A DNA stretch of 27,557 nucleotides, taken from Bacillota bacterium (lineage in GTDB: Bacteria > Bacillota > Clostridia > Christensenellales > Aristaeellaceae). Of the stretch, positions 7,180 through 14,462 are shown one piece after another. Made by a program: the position numbers and the translations under genes. The notes under the pieces were generated by a model. The model searched no databases. It worked only from the letters and a program-made list of their open reading frames with translations, and was not told where the DNA came from. Position 1 is the first letter of the stretch. Each line of letters opens with the position of its first letter. The stretch is taken from NCBI GenBank assembly GCA_023416655.1, contig JAEZHK010000133.1:1-27557 (forward strand). The letters are read 5' to 3'.

Positions 7180-8481
7180 TTACTTCGCGTATTCCTCCGC
7201 GACGCGCATCGCGAGTTTTTCCCACTGCCACAGCTTTTGCGGCGCGTAGCGCACGGTCGAGATGTCCTTCATGATGAGCTCGACGTGCCCGTCCCTGGCG
7301 ACATTAAGAAAGTCTCGCAGCTGCCGCTGGGCCTCGGCTTCGTCATAGTGGTCGGTGGAGAAGATCGCGGGGTTGGGCTTTCGGCTCATGACGTAGTCCG
7401 CGCCGATGTTTTCCGCGGCCAGAATGCTGTTGCACCACGGGCTCACCGAAACCTTGCGGAGGTTTGGGATGCGACGCAGCAGGTGCATCTTGCGGTCGAG
7501 CGTCTCGCAGCAGCCGTAGTAGGTCAGCCCCCAGCGCGCGAGCCACTTGAGGTCGTGTTCGAGCGCGAACTCCCAATGCATGTCCGGCGAAACGGAGGTG
7601 AAGATCTGCGCGTTGGAGCAGCCCCACATGTTCTTCGGGCGAACGTGGTTCGGGTCAAAATCGCCGCCCGGCAACTCGCTGACATAGCCGTAGCCGCCCG
7701 AGCCGATGCGCGTGTTGTCGCAGTCGAGCGAAAGCAGGTTCTGCGCCTCCAGCTGGTCGAGCTCCTTGATCCACGCCTGCACCATGCGCTCATAGAACTC
7801 GTGCACCATCTCCGGGCGCATTACCAGGTCGATCATCGCCTCCTCGACGCCCCACCAGCGGATGAGGAAGTCCCACGGCGTGAACCAGATGTGCGTCTGC
7901 CCGACTTTTTTGACGGGGATGATGCCGTCGAACACCTCGCGCATGGCGGCATAGCTGTACTCGGTCGCCTTGGGATAGTACGTTACGGCGGGCATCCTGA
8001 TTTTTTCGATGTCCTCGGGCTCCTTGATCTGCACCTTGAAATGGCGCGAATAGATGTTGTTGGCGCGGTCGGTCTCGGCGATTTCGACGTCCTCGAGGAT
8101 GCCGAAATCGGTGCTGTGGAACACCAGCGGGCACTCGATAAAATCGCTTACGACCATGTCCCCCGGCATGTGCCGCCATTGATAGATGGTCTTGCGCAGA
8201 CTGTCCTCAAGCTGTCGCGCCCACGGATGCGCGCACTGTAGCGTCAGCTCGTCGTCCACATTCATCTCATGCCACGGGATTTCGTTGATCCAGACCATCG
8301 GGCGCACCGACTTCAGGTCGTTGAGGGCCGTCCAGAGCTTCGCCTTCTCCCGGTGAACCGGAAGCGACGCGATCTCCGCGACTTCAGCCCCCAGCTTCCT
8401 CAGGACTTCCTTTTCCCCGGGTGCCAGGCGGATTTCTTCTTCAACCGGAACGGACGTGATGTGGCTGGGATCGTGAAGCAT
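7180..8481 (-). CDS. Uroporphyrinogen decarboxylase / MtaA-superfamily protein (larger, 433 aa)
   Basis: This 433-residue soluble protein resembles the UroD-like TIM-barrel superfamily that includes methyl-transfer proteins MtaA and CmuA and cobalamin-independent methionine synthase. It is not a true haem-pathway UroD, which is shorter and lacks the cysteines seen here. Possible zinc ligands are the Cys-Cys pair at 324-325 (YYGCCETLDRK) and Cys350 (SVSPWCN), spaced like the metal-binding cysteines of the family. Aromatic-rich segments such as HIWFTPWDFLIRWW (about 197-210) are typical of the gut-Firmicute subgroup. AGGAGGG lies 6 bases before the ATG. It follows the second UroD-like gene by 30 bases in one operon. 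The substrate is unknown; no corrinoid protein lies nearby. Confidence 0.7.
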   Translation of the reverse strand: MLHDPSHITSVPVEEEIRLAPGEKEVLRKLGAEVAEIASLPVHREKAKLWTALNDLKSVRPMVWINEIPWHEMNVDDELTLQCAHPWARQLEDSLRKTIYQWRHMPGDMVVSDFIECPLVFHSTDFGILEDVEIAETDRANNIYSRHFKVQIKEPEDIEKIRMPAVTYYPKATEYSYAAMREVFDGIIPVKKVGQTHIWFTPWDFLIRWWGVEEAMIDLVMRPEMVHEFYERMVQAWIKELDQLEAQNLLSLDCDNTRIGSGGYGYVSELPGGDFDPNHVRPKNMWGCSNAQIFTSVSPDMHWEFALEHDLKWLARWGLTYYGCCETLDRKMHLLRRIPNLRKVSVSPWCNSILAAENIGADYVMSRKPNPAIFSTDHYDEAEAQRQLRDFLNVARDGHVELIMKDISTVRYAPQKLWQWEKLAMRVAEEYAK

Positions 8482-8511
8482 GGAAAGCCCTCCTTATGCT
8501 CAAGCGGTGTT

Positions 8512-9567
8512 CTAGTGGCCGGTTCCGTATTTCTTCGCCTCATCGAACATCGCGACGATGTTGCGGGCGGGCACTTCGGGCAAAAGGTAGTCGTGCGACG
8601 CGGCGACGATGTACCGTCCATCGTGCCCCAAAATGTCGATGATGCGGCGGGTCTCGTCGCGCACCTGCTGTTCGGTGCCGGTGAGCAGAACGACGTTTTC
8701 GTCGATGCCGCCGAAGAACACGATGTCTTTGCCGTATTCGCGCTTGAGCACGACAGGGTCCATGTGCTCGGCGTTGACCTGTATGGGGTTGACGGCGTCC
8801 ATGCCGATTTCGATCAAGTCGGGGAAGATCGAGTGGATATCGCCGCACGAATGCAGGCCGGCGACCGCGCCATGCCCGTGCGCGAGGTTGACCATCTTTT
8901 TCAGGTGTGGCTTGTAGAATTCCCTCCAATGGGCGGGCGACAGGAGCAGCGCGCGCTGCGAGCCGAAGTCGTTGCCGATGAACATAAAGTCGATAAAGCC
9001 CGGGTTCTGTTCAAACGCTCGCCTGGTCTGATCGTAATAGAACTCGAACGCGCGCGAGATGATGGCGTGCGCCAGGTCGGGCTGGTCGTACATCTCCATC
9101 ATGAAGCGTTCCATGTTCATCAGTTCGATGGAGTCATGGAAAAACGGCGCCCAACTCCCGCCGATGACGCAGAACCCATCGGATTCTTTCTTTTCCTCCT
9201 GGCTGATCGTGGCGTCCCAAAGGGCCGGGTCGGGGAAAGTGTAGCGCTTGTTCAGGTCGTCGAGGTCTTCGATGTCGTCGAGCGGATGGGATTTCGCCTG
9301 TCCGTAGAAATAGCCCTCGCGGCGCACGCCCCATACCGTGTCTTGCGAGCCGTCGCCGTAGTCCTTCAGAGCCGGGCCTGTGTACCTGGGGCGGTAGGTC
9401 TTGTAATCGATGCCAAGGATGTTGTAAAGCGCGTCGTTTTCGTCCTTCGCGCCCAGAAAATCGATGATGTTCCGCGTCGTCTGTGGGTCGCCTCCGTACC
9501 ACATCGGGAAGCGGTCCAGTTTTTTTGCGGAAAACGGCGCAAGGCCGCGCTCTCTGTGTGTCATCAT
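8512..9567 (-). CDS. Uroporphyrinogen decarboxylase / MtaA-superfamily protein (smaller, 351 aa)
   Basis: A 351-residue TIM-barrel protein of the UroD/MtaA superfamily. The zinc-site motif His-x-Cys is clear in GLHSCGDIHSIFPDLIEIG (His239, Cys241). Where MtaA and CmuA have a final cysteine ligand, this protein has His in AASHDYLLPEVP, a pattern found in a distinct UroD-like subgroup. The strand-loop GMDAVNPIQVNAEHMDP is also family-typical. The start is ATG 9567, 5 bases after GGGAGG; the next codon is also ATG and could serve. It is the first gene of a two-gene operon with the larger paralogue. A methyl-transfer or related one-carbon reaction is possible but not shown. Confidence 0.75.
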   Translation of the reverse strand: MMTHRERGLAPFSAKKLDRFPMWYGGDPQTTRNIIDFLGAKDENDALYNILGIDYKTYRPRYTGPALKDYGDGSQDTVWGVRREGYFYGQAKSHPLDDIEDLDDLNKRYTFPDPALWDATISQEEKKESDGFCVIGGSWAPFFHDSIELMNMERFMMEMYDQPDLAHAIISRAFEFYYDQTRRAFEQNPGFIDFMFIGNDFGSQRALLLSPAHWREFYKPHLKKMVNLAHGHGAVAGLHSCGDIHSIFPDLIEIGMDAVNPIQVNAEHMDPVVLKREYGKDIVFFGGIDENVVLLTGTEQQVRDETRRIIDILGHDGRYIVAASHDYLLPEVPARNIVAMFDEAKKYGTGH

Positions 9568-9978
9568 AACGCCCTCCCCTGTTGGATTCCTCAAGACCAA
9601 CCCAACGCCCGTTCAGCTGCGAAAAGCTTGCGCATATAACATTATCCATGGCTATTATACCGCACACCGCTTCATGCGCGCCCTTGAAAGTTTTTATCTG
9701 TTGGATGAATTTTATATCTTCCTGAAAGGACCGCCTGCCTGGATGCGCGCGGAACCCGCGCGATGGGCTCAATTTTCAAAAAACCATTGACTTAAAGTTA
9801 GGATGAAGGTTTAAAATTGCAATATGGAATCGGATGCTCGCCGGGCGCGTTCGGATTGAGGGATGTTTCCGGCCGGCCGCGGCAGATTCCCAAGGAGTCC
9901 CGCAGCCACCGGAAACGGACAGGCCCCGGCGGGTATCATATGCTCGGCCACATTAAAAATTAAGGGAGGACCGGAACC
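9568..9978. other. Divergent intergenic region with promoters, one GC hairpin and a folded leader
   Basis: This 411-base gap holds no gene I can support. On the minus strand a perfect TATAAT -10 box (9659-9654) lies about 90 bases before the UroD-like operon, but its -35 is poor. On the plus strand TTGACT (9787-9792), a 17-base spacer and TTTAAA (9810-9815) form a fair promoter for the alcohol dehydrogenase, giving a leader of roughly 155-160 bases. A perfect hairpin CGCGCGG-AAC-CCGCGCG lies at 9746-9762 between the two promoters. The leader contains the rod-like structure listed separately. Confidence 0.6.
9833..9937 (+). ncRNA. Long rod-like structured leader (candidate cis-regulatory RNA)
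   Basis: Four nested stems can be drawn. P1 pairs 9833-9845 with 9925-9937 (13 bp, two G-U). P2 pairs GTTTCCGG (9865-9872) with CCGGAAAC (9909-9916). P3 pairs 9875-9882 with 9900-9907 (7 of 8). P4 pairs GATTCC (9885-9890) with GGAGTC (9894-9899) over a CAA loop. A large asymmetric internal loop (9846-9864 opposite 9917-9924) separates P1 from P2. It lies 41 bases ahead of the alcohol dehydrogenase start. No known riboswitch signature (B12 box, T-box, TPP, SAM) was recognised, and no U-run follows. Confidence 0.5.
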
Positions 9979-11157
9979 ATGCTGAATTTTGACTTCTACT
10001 CCCCTGCGCGCATCCTCTTTGGCAAAGACACAGAGAAACAGATCGGCGCGCTTCTCAAGCCGCACGCGCGCAAGGTTCTATTGCACTACGGCGGCGGCAG
10101 CATCAAAAAGAGCGGGCTCTACGACACGGTGACGGCTTCGCTGAAGGAAAGCGGAATTTCCTACGTCGAGCTGGGCGGCGTGGTGCCCAACCCCAGGCTT
10201 TCGCTGGTGCACGAGGGCATCGCGCTTTGCAAGAAGGAGAACGTCGACCTGATCCTCGCCGTGGGCGGCGGCAGCGCCATCGACTCGGCCAAGGCCATCG
10301 CCATGGGCGTGTATTATGACGGGGACGTCTGGGAGATCTACGAAGAGGGCAAGGCGATCGAAAAGGCGCTGCCCGTGGCCACGATCCTGACCATCCCGGC
10401 CGCCGGCAGCGAGGCCAGCGGCGACACGGTGATCACGAACGAGGAAAAGCAGCTCAAGTACGGCTACGGCAGCCCGCGCCTGCGGCCTCTTCTCAGCATC
10501 GTAAATCCCGAATTTTTCTTCACCCTCCCGAAAAACCAGATCGCCAACGGCGTGGCGGACATGATGAGCCACGTCTTCGAGCGCTACTTCACCAACACGA
10601 CCCATACCGACCTGACGGACGGCCTGTGCGAGACGGTGCTCCGGACCATCATGAAAAACGCGCCCTTCGTGCTGGATGACCCCACCAACTACGACGCCTG
10701 GTGCGAGGTCGGCTTCGGCGGCACGGTCGCCCACAACGGCCTTGTAGGCATGGGGCGCGCGCAGGACTGGGCATGCCACGGCATGGAGCACGAGCTTTCC
10801 GCAATCTACGATGTGGCGCACGGCGCGGGGCTGGCCGTGCTGACGCCGGCGTGGATGCAGTACGTCCACCGGGACAACGTCAACATGTTCGTGCAGTTCG
10901 CGGTTAACGTCATGGGCGTTCAGGGCAGCTACCGGGATCCGGACGCGATCATCCAGGAGGGCATCGCGCGCCTGCGCGCATTCTTCCGGAGGATGGGCCT
11001 GCCGGGGACGCTTGAGGAACTCGGCATCGACGAGAGCAAGCTGGAACTCATGGCCAAGAAGGCGACCGGCGCGGCGTTTGGCGAGGAAGAGCCCATCGGC
11101 GGCCTGAAGAAGCTGTACTGGCAGGATGTGCTGGAGATCTACAAGCTGGCGCAATAG
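9979..11157 (+). CDS. Iron-containing alcohol dehydrogenase, YqhD/butanol dehydrogenase type
   Basis: This 392-residue cytoplasmic enzyme reduces aldehydes with NAD(P)H. It is a group III metal-dependent alcohol dehydrogenase close to YqhD and clostridial butanol dehydrogenase. The cofactor loop YGGGS (37-41) and GGGSAID (96-102) are present. The four metal ligands fall at Asp194, His198, His267 and His281, the same positions as in E. coli YqhD. GGGAGG lies 9 bases before the ATG. An aldo/keto reductase follows 11 bases downstream in the same operon. Next to a rhamnose uptake operon, reduction of lactaldehyde to 1,2-propanediol is an attractive role but is inferred; YqhD-type enzymes have broad aldehyde specificity. 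Confidence 0.88.
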   Translation: MLNFDFYSPARILFGKDTEKQIGALLKPHARKVLLHYGGGSIKKSGLYDTVTASLKESGISYVELGGVVPNPRLSLVHEGIALCKKENVDLILAVGGGSAIDSAKAIAMGVYYDGDVWEIYEEGKAIEKALPVATILTIPAAGSEASGDTVITNEEKQLKYGYGSPRLRPLLSIVNPEFFFTLPKNQIANGVADMMSHVFERYFTNTTHTDLTDGLCETVLRTIMKNAPFVLDDPTNYDAWCEVGFGGTVAHNGLVGMGRAQDWACHGMEHELSAIYDVAHGAGLAVLTPAWMQYVHRDNVNMFVQFAVNVMGVQGSYRDPDAIIQEGIARLRAFFRRMGLPGTLEELGIDESKLELMAKKATGAAFGEEEPIGGLKKLYWQDVLEIYKLAQ

Positions 11158-11168
11158 GAGGAGCTTTC

Positions 11169-12089
11169 ATGAGAACGATCCAACTGGGCAAAACGCAGTT
11201 GCAGGTCCCGGTCATCGCGGTCGGCTGCATGCGGATCAATGGGCTTAACAAGCGGGAAGCGGAGCGCTTCGTGCAGACGGCGCTTGACGTGGGCGCGAAT
11301 TTCTTCGACCACGCGGACATCTACGGCGACGGCACATGCGAGGAGATCTTCGCCGAAGCGATCCACATGAACGCCGCGGTGCGCGAAAAGGTCATCCTGC
11401 AGTCCAAGTGCGGAATCCGCAAGGGCATCTCGTTCGATTTTTCCAAGGACCACATCCTGAAGTCGGTGGACGGCATCCTCAGGCGGCTGAAAACCGACTA
11501 TCTGGATGTGCTGCTTCTGCACCGCCCGGACGCGCTGGTGGAGCCGGAGGAGGTCGCGGAGGCGTTTGACATCCTCGAGGGCAACGGCAAGGTGCGCCAT
11601 TTCGGCGTGTCCAACCAGAACCCCATGCAGATCCAGCTTTTGAAGAAGTTCGTCAAGCAGTCCATCGCGGCCAACCAGCTGCAGCTGAGCATCATGAACG
11701 CGACCATGATTTCGCAGGGGCAACACGTCAACATGCTGGACGACTGGGCCGTGAACCGGGACGGGAGCGTCCTTGACTTCTGCCGCCTGAACGACATCAC
11801 CATCCAGCCCTGGTCGCCCTTCCAGTACGGCTTCTTTGAGGGCGTGTTCCTGGGCAACGAGAAATTCCCGAAGCTGAACGCCAAGATCGACGAAATCGCC
11901 GCGCGCTACAATGTGACGAACACCACCATCGCGATGGCGTGGCTTTTGCGCCACCCGGCGAAAATGCAGCCGGTGACCGGCACCATGAACGTGGACCGGC
12001 TGATGGATTGCGCCAGGGCCGCGGAGATCCGACTTACGCACGCGGAGTGGTATGAAATCTACCTCGCCGCCGGAAATATCCTGCCGTAA
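11169..12089 (+). CDS. Aldo/keto reductase (YdhF-like)
   Basis: This 306-residue TIM-barrel NAD(P)H-dependent oxidoreductase shows the catalytic tetrad of the family: Asp47 and Tyr52 (FFDHADIYG), Lys80 (LQSKCGI) and His118 (LLLHRPD). HFGVSNQNPMQ and IQPWSPFQYG, which shape the substrate and cofactor pockets, are also present. It starts 11 bases after the alcohol dehydrogenase stop, with AGGAGG overlapping that stop, so the two are co-translated. The operon ends at a strong terminator. The natural substrate is unknown; a sugar-derived aldehyde or ketone fits the neighbourhood. Confidence 0.88.
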   Translation: MRTIQLGKTQLQVPVIAVGCMRINGLNKREAERFVQTALDVGANFFDHADIYGDGTCEEIFAEAIHMNAAVREKVILQSKCGIRKGISFDFSKDHILKSVDGILRRLKTDYLDVLLLHRPDALVEPEEVAEAFDILEGNGKVRHFGVSNQNPMQIQLLKKFVKQSIAANQLQLSIMNATMISQGQHVNMLDDWAVNRDGSVLDFCRLNDITIQPWSPFQYGFFEGVFLGNEKFPKLNAKIDEIAARYNVTNTTIAMAWLLRHPAKMQPVTGTMNVDRLMDCARAAEIRLTHAEWYEIYLAAGNILP

Positions 12090-12119
12090 GGCGGGCGGCA
12101 CGCTTTAGAGTCGATTAGT

Positions 12120-12160
12120 AAGCGGGCATCCCCTGTGTAAATGGGGTGCCCGCTTTCTGT
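12120..12160 (+). terminator. Intrinsic terminator, probably bidirectional
   Basis: AAGCGGGCATCCCC pairs with GGGGTGCCCGCTT over a 9-base loop, with one bulged A, and is followed by TCTGTTG. It lies 30 bases after the aldo/keto reductase stop and also sits just past the 3' end of the convergent GH2 gene, so it probably ends both transcripts. Confidence 0.85.
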
Positions 12161-12195
12161 TGTATGCTTTATAGACGGCCTGCCCGCATCAGGCG

Positions 12196-13971
12196 CTACC
12201 GGTTGCGCCCCTCCGGGTTCTTTGTCAGCGAGCGGAAGCGGTCCGGGTCGATCTTGGGCTTTCGGTCGGGGGTCATCAGGCCGTTGGTCTCCTGCTCCAC
12301 GTCGGTCAGTTGGGTGTAGCAGTAGCCCTGACAGTAGGGGATGGCGCGCACCGCGTCGGTCACGTCCTTGTAGCGCGCGAAGAACGCCTCCTCATCGGCG
12401 ACCTTGTCGTGGTAGCCCCAGGTGTCCGCGCCCGCGCCGTCCTGGAACGCGATGCCGCCGTACTCGGTGACGAGGAAAGCCTCCTTCCCCGTGGGGGTGA
12501 AGCCTTCACAGGAGGCCATGCGCCAGTCGTTCGAGTGCAGGCAGGTTTCATTCCGGTCCGCAAAGTGCCGGGCCATGGTCGTCCCGTCCGCCGCGTAGTC
12601 GTGCAGGCCGAAGATGTCGGTCTCCACCTGCTCCCAGCCGTCGTTGGACGACACCAAGCGCGTGCCGTCCAGCGCCTTCGCCTCGTGGTAGAGCATGCGC
12701 GCCGCTTCCTGCATGCGCTTGTCCCGGTAGATGCGCGTCACGCCCCAGCTTTCGTTGAGCGGAACCCAGGCAAGGATCGACGGGTGGTTGTAGTCCCGCC
12801 GGATGAAGCCTTCCAGCGTGTCCGAGAGGTTCTTCACGCTCTCAGAGGAGAACTCGTAGGCGCTGGGTATTTCGCCCCAGACGATGAGGCCCAGTTTGTC
12901 CGCCCAGTAGTAGTAGCGGGGGTCTTCCAGCTTCTGATGCTTGCGCGCGCCGTTGTAGCCGAACTTCTTCGTCCACACAACGTCGGCCTTGATCGCCTCG
13001 TCGGACGGTGGCGTCAACAGGCTCTCCGGCCAGTAGCCCTGGTCCAGCACCAGCCGCTGGTAGAGGGGCTGGTTGTTGAGCAGCACCCAGCCGTCCTTGA
13101 CCTCCACCTTGCGCATCCCAAAGTAGGTGGAGAATTCGTCCAGTGCGGTTTCGCCGTCCAGCAGCCGGATCTTCACTTCGTACAGGTGGGGGTGCTCCGG
13201 CGACCACAGGTGGAATCCCTCCAGGTGATTGCCGTCGACCATGGACACCGAGACGCCGGTCAGCCTCTGGGTTACGCTCGTCCGAAGCGAGCGGACAAGG
13301 TTTCCCTCGTGGGAGATTTCGATTTCGGTGGAGAGACGCTTCCCAGGGATGGCGTCGAGGGTCAGCCGGAAATCCGCTGTGCCCGCGTCGATGTCCGGCG
13401 TGATGTGCGCGGAGGTGATGAACCGCTCGCCCACCGCCTCCAAGTACACCGTCTGCCAGATACCGGTGACGGGCGTGTACCAGCAGCCCATCCAACCCTC
13501 TTTCCAGTACTGCTTGCCGCGGGGCTGGGTGCAGTCCGGCGCGTCCTCCACCCGGACGCAGAGTTCGTTCTCACCTTCCTTGAGAAGGTTGGTGACGTCA
13601 AAGCCGAAGGGCGTGTAGCCGCCCACGTGCTCGCCCGCGCGCTCGCCGTTTACATACGCCTGGCAGCGGTAATCCACCGCGCCGAAGCGGAGGAACACGC
13701 GGCTTCCCCGCATGGCTTCCGGCAGTTCGAAGAACCGCTTGTACCACACGACGGGGCAGAGCCGCTTGTCATGCAGGCCGCTGAGCTTTGATTGATAGCA
13801 GAAGGGGACGGTAATCCTTTCGGGCAGCGCGTATCCCGGCGCGTGCCATTTTCCGGCGAGGCCAATATCCTCTTCATCGAAGGCGAATCGCCACTCGCCG
13901 TTCAGGTTGAGCCAGTTGTCCCTTTGGAAGTCCGGGCGCGGATGCTCCGGTCGGGGGATGGAATGCGTCAT
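12196..13971 (-). CDS. Glycoside hydrolase family 2 enzyme (591 aa, cytoplasmic)
   Basis: A compact GH2 retaining glycosidase. Residues about 1-180 form the jelly-roll sugar-binding domain (WLNLNGEWRFAFD, WYKRFFELP, AYVNGERAGEHVGGYTPFGFDVT), 180-290 the immunoglobulin-like domain, and 290-591 the TIM barrel. The general acid/base is Glu407 in PLNESWG and the nucleophile is Glu503 in LVTEYGG. No signal peptide is seen, so it acts inside the cell on imported oligosaccharides. GH2 covers beta-galactosidase, beta-glucuronidase, beta-mannosidase and arabinosidase activities; the sequence alone does not decide. AGGAGGG precedes the ATG. It is a single-gene unit, divergent from the GntR regulator across the hairpin array. 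Confidence 0.87.
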   Translation of the reverse strand: MTHSIPRPEHPRPDFQRDNWLNLNGEWRFAFDEEDIGLAGKWHAPGYALPERITVPFCYQSKLSGLHDKRLCPVVWYKRFFELPEAMRGSRVFLRFGAVDYRCQAYVNGERAGEHVGGYTPFGFDVTNLLKEGENELCVRVEDAPDCTQPRGKQYWKEGWMGCWYTPVTGIWQTVYLEAVGERFITSAHITPDIDAGTADFRLTLDAIPGKRLSTEIEISHEGNLVRSLRTSVTQRLTGVSVSMVDGNHLEGFHLWSPEHPHLYEVKIRLLDGETALDEFSTYFGMRKVEVKDGWVLLNNQPLYQRLVLDQGYWPESLLTPPSDEAIKADVVWTKKFGYNGARKHQKLEDPRYYYWADKLGLIVWGEIPSAYEFSSESVKNLSDTLEGFIRRDYNHPSILAWVPLNESWGVTRIYRDKRMQEAARMLYHEAKALDGTRLVSSNDGWEQVETDIFGLHDYAADGTTMARHFADRNETCLHSNDWRMASCEGFTPTGKEAFLVTEYGGIAFQDGAGADTWGYHDKVADEEAFFARYKDVTDAVRAIPYCQGYCYTQLTDVEQETNGLMTPDRKPKIDPDRFRSLTKNPEGRNR

Positions 13972-14030
13972 CGGTAACCCTCCTGTGTCGTGTAGTAATT
14001 GTTTTCCGTTGGTCCAGCCGCGGGGTACTG

Positions 14031-14054
14031 CATAAATATGAGTTGCGATTTATG
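14031..14054. promoter_or_regulatory. Operator-like inverted repeat upstream of the GH2 gene
   Basis: CATAAAT and ATTTATG form perfect 7-base arms around a 10-base spacer, about 60 bases before the GH2 start codon. The size and spacing fit a dimeric regulator site. The adjacent GntR-type protein is the first candidate to bind it. Confidence 0.4.
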
Positions 14055-14069
14055 TGAACTCCCAGGAGC

Positions 14070-14357
14070 CATGGAGGGCCGAAGCCCTCCGTGTTCGATC
14101 ATTTTTACCGGCTTGAGGTGAATTTGACGCATGCGTCAAATTCAGTCCCGGAGGGACAAGTTTCGCCTCGGGGCGAAACTTCCTTACCGGTGATATGGAT
14201 TCCCCCAAAGGGCGAGCCTGCCCGCCCGACGGGGAATCATTTCCGCCAGTCGGGTTCCGCCCGAAAATTCTCGCAAGAATTTTAGGAACCCGGCCCCATC
14301 CCCTTCGCAACAGCATGAATTCTTAATTCATGCTGTTGCTCTGGCCGCGGAGCGGCC
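14070..14357. repeat. Array of eight consecutive hairpins with unrelated sequences
   Basis: In order: 14070-14093 (GGAGGGC-CGAA-GCCCTCC plus a 3-bp extension); 14119-14144 (26-base perfect palindrome, half-site TGAATTTGACGCA); 14145-14157 (GTCCC-GGA-GGGAC); 14158-14181 (AAGTTTCGCC-TCGG-GGCGAAACTT); 14198-14238 (GATTCCCC/GGGGAATC around GGGCG/CGCCC); 14251-14292 (CGGGTTCC/GGAACCCG around AAAATTCT-CGCA-AGAATTTT); 14307-14339 (15-bp arms, GCAACAGCATGAATT, loop CTT); 14343-14357 (GGCCGC-GGA-GCGGCC). The second to fourth touch with no spacer. ACCGG (14107-14111) and CCGGT (14187-14191) could close a larger fold around these three. No open reading frame, promoter or transposase is linked to them. 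Confidence 0.75.
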
Positions 14358-14381
14358 TAAGTAGCCTTCAGGGCGGGTTTG

Positions 14382-14390
14382 TGGTATGAT
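14382..14390 (+). promoter_or_regulatory. Extended -10 promoter of the GntR-family gene
   Basis: TGGTATGAT matches the extended -10 form TGnTATAAT with one change, about 72 bases before the start codon. No good -35 box is present, as is allowed for extended -10 promoters. Confidence 0.6.
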
Positions 14391-14462
14391 GGTGCCGCGG
14401 CCGGGCCGGTGTTCCCGGCGGGTATATACGCGCCGCATTGATCGCGCAGGAGGAAACCGAAC

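Larger units (their letters stand above)
13972..14462. other. Divergent intergenic region between the GH2 gene and the GntR regulator
   Basis: These 491 bases hold no supportable gene. From left to right they contain the GH2 ribosome binding site, an operator-like inverted repeat CATAAAT-N10-ATTTATG (14031-14054) upstream of the GH2 gene, the hairpin array (14070-14357), and the GntR promoter with an extended -10 (14382-14390). A clear promoter for the GH2 gene was not found; TTCACA on the minus strand (14058-14053) is a possible -35. Confidence 0.6.

Noticed and set aside
7069..8241. 390-codon plus-strand open frame opposite the UroD-like gene
   Set aside because: It is antisense to a clearly conserved gene, has a composition typical of shadow frames, and spans the terminator at 7125-7155.
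7180..9567. Haem biosynthesis uroporphyrinogen decarboxylase (hemE)
   Set aside because: Both proteins have zinc-site Cys/His motifs and lengths of the MtaA-like branch, and no other haem genes are nearby.
9820..9978. Cobalamin or T-box riboswitch ahead of the alcohol dehydrogenase
   Set aside because: Neither the B12 box nor the T-box core sequence is present; only a generic strong fold is seen, so it is reported as an unclassified leader.
14070..14357. CRISPR array
   Set aside because: The repeats differ from one another in sequence and length, there are no equal spacers, and no cas genes are present.
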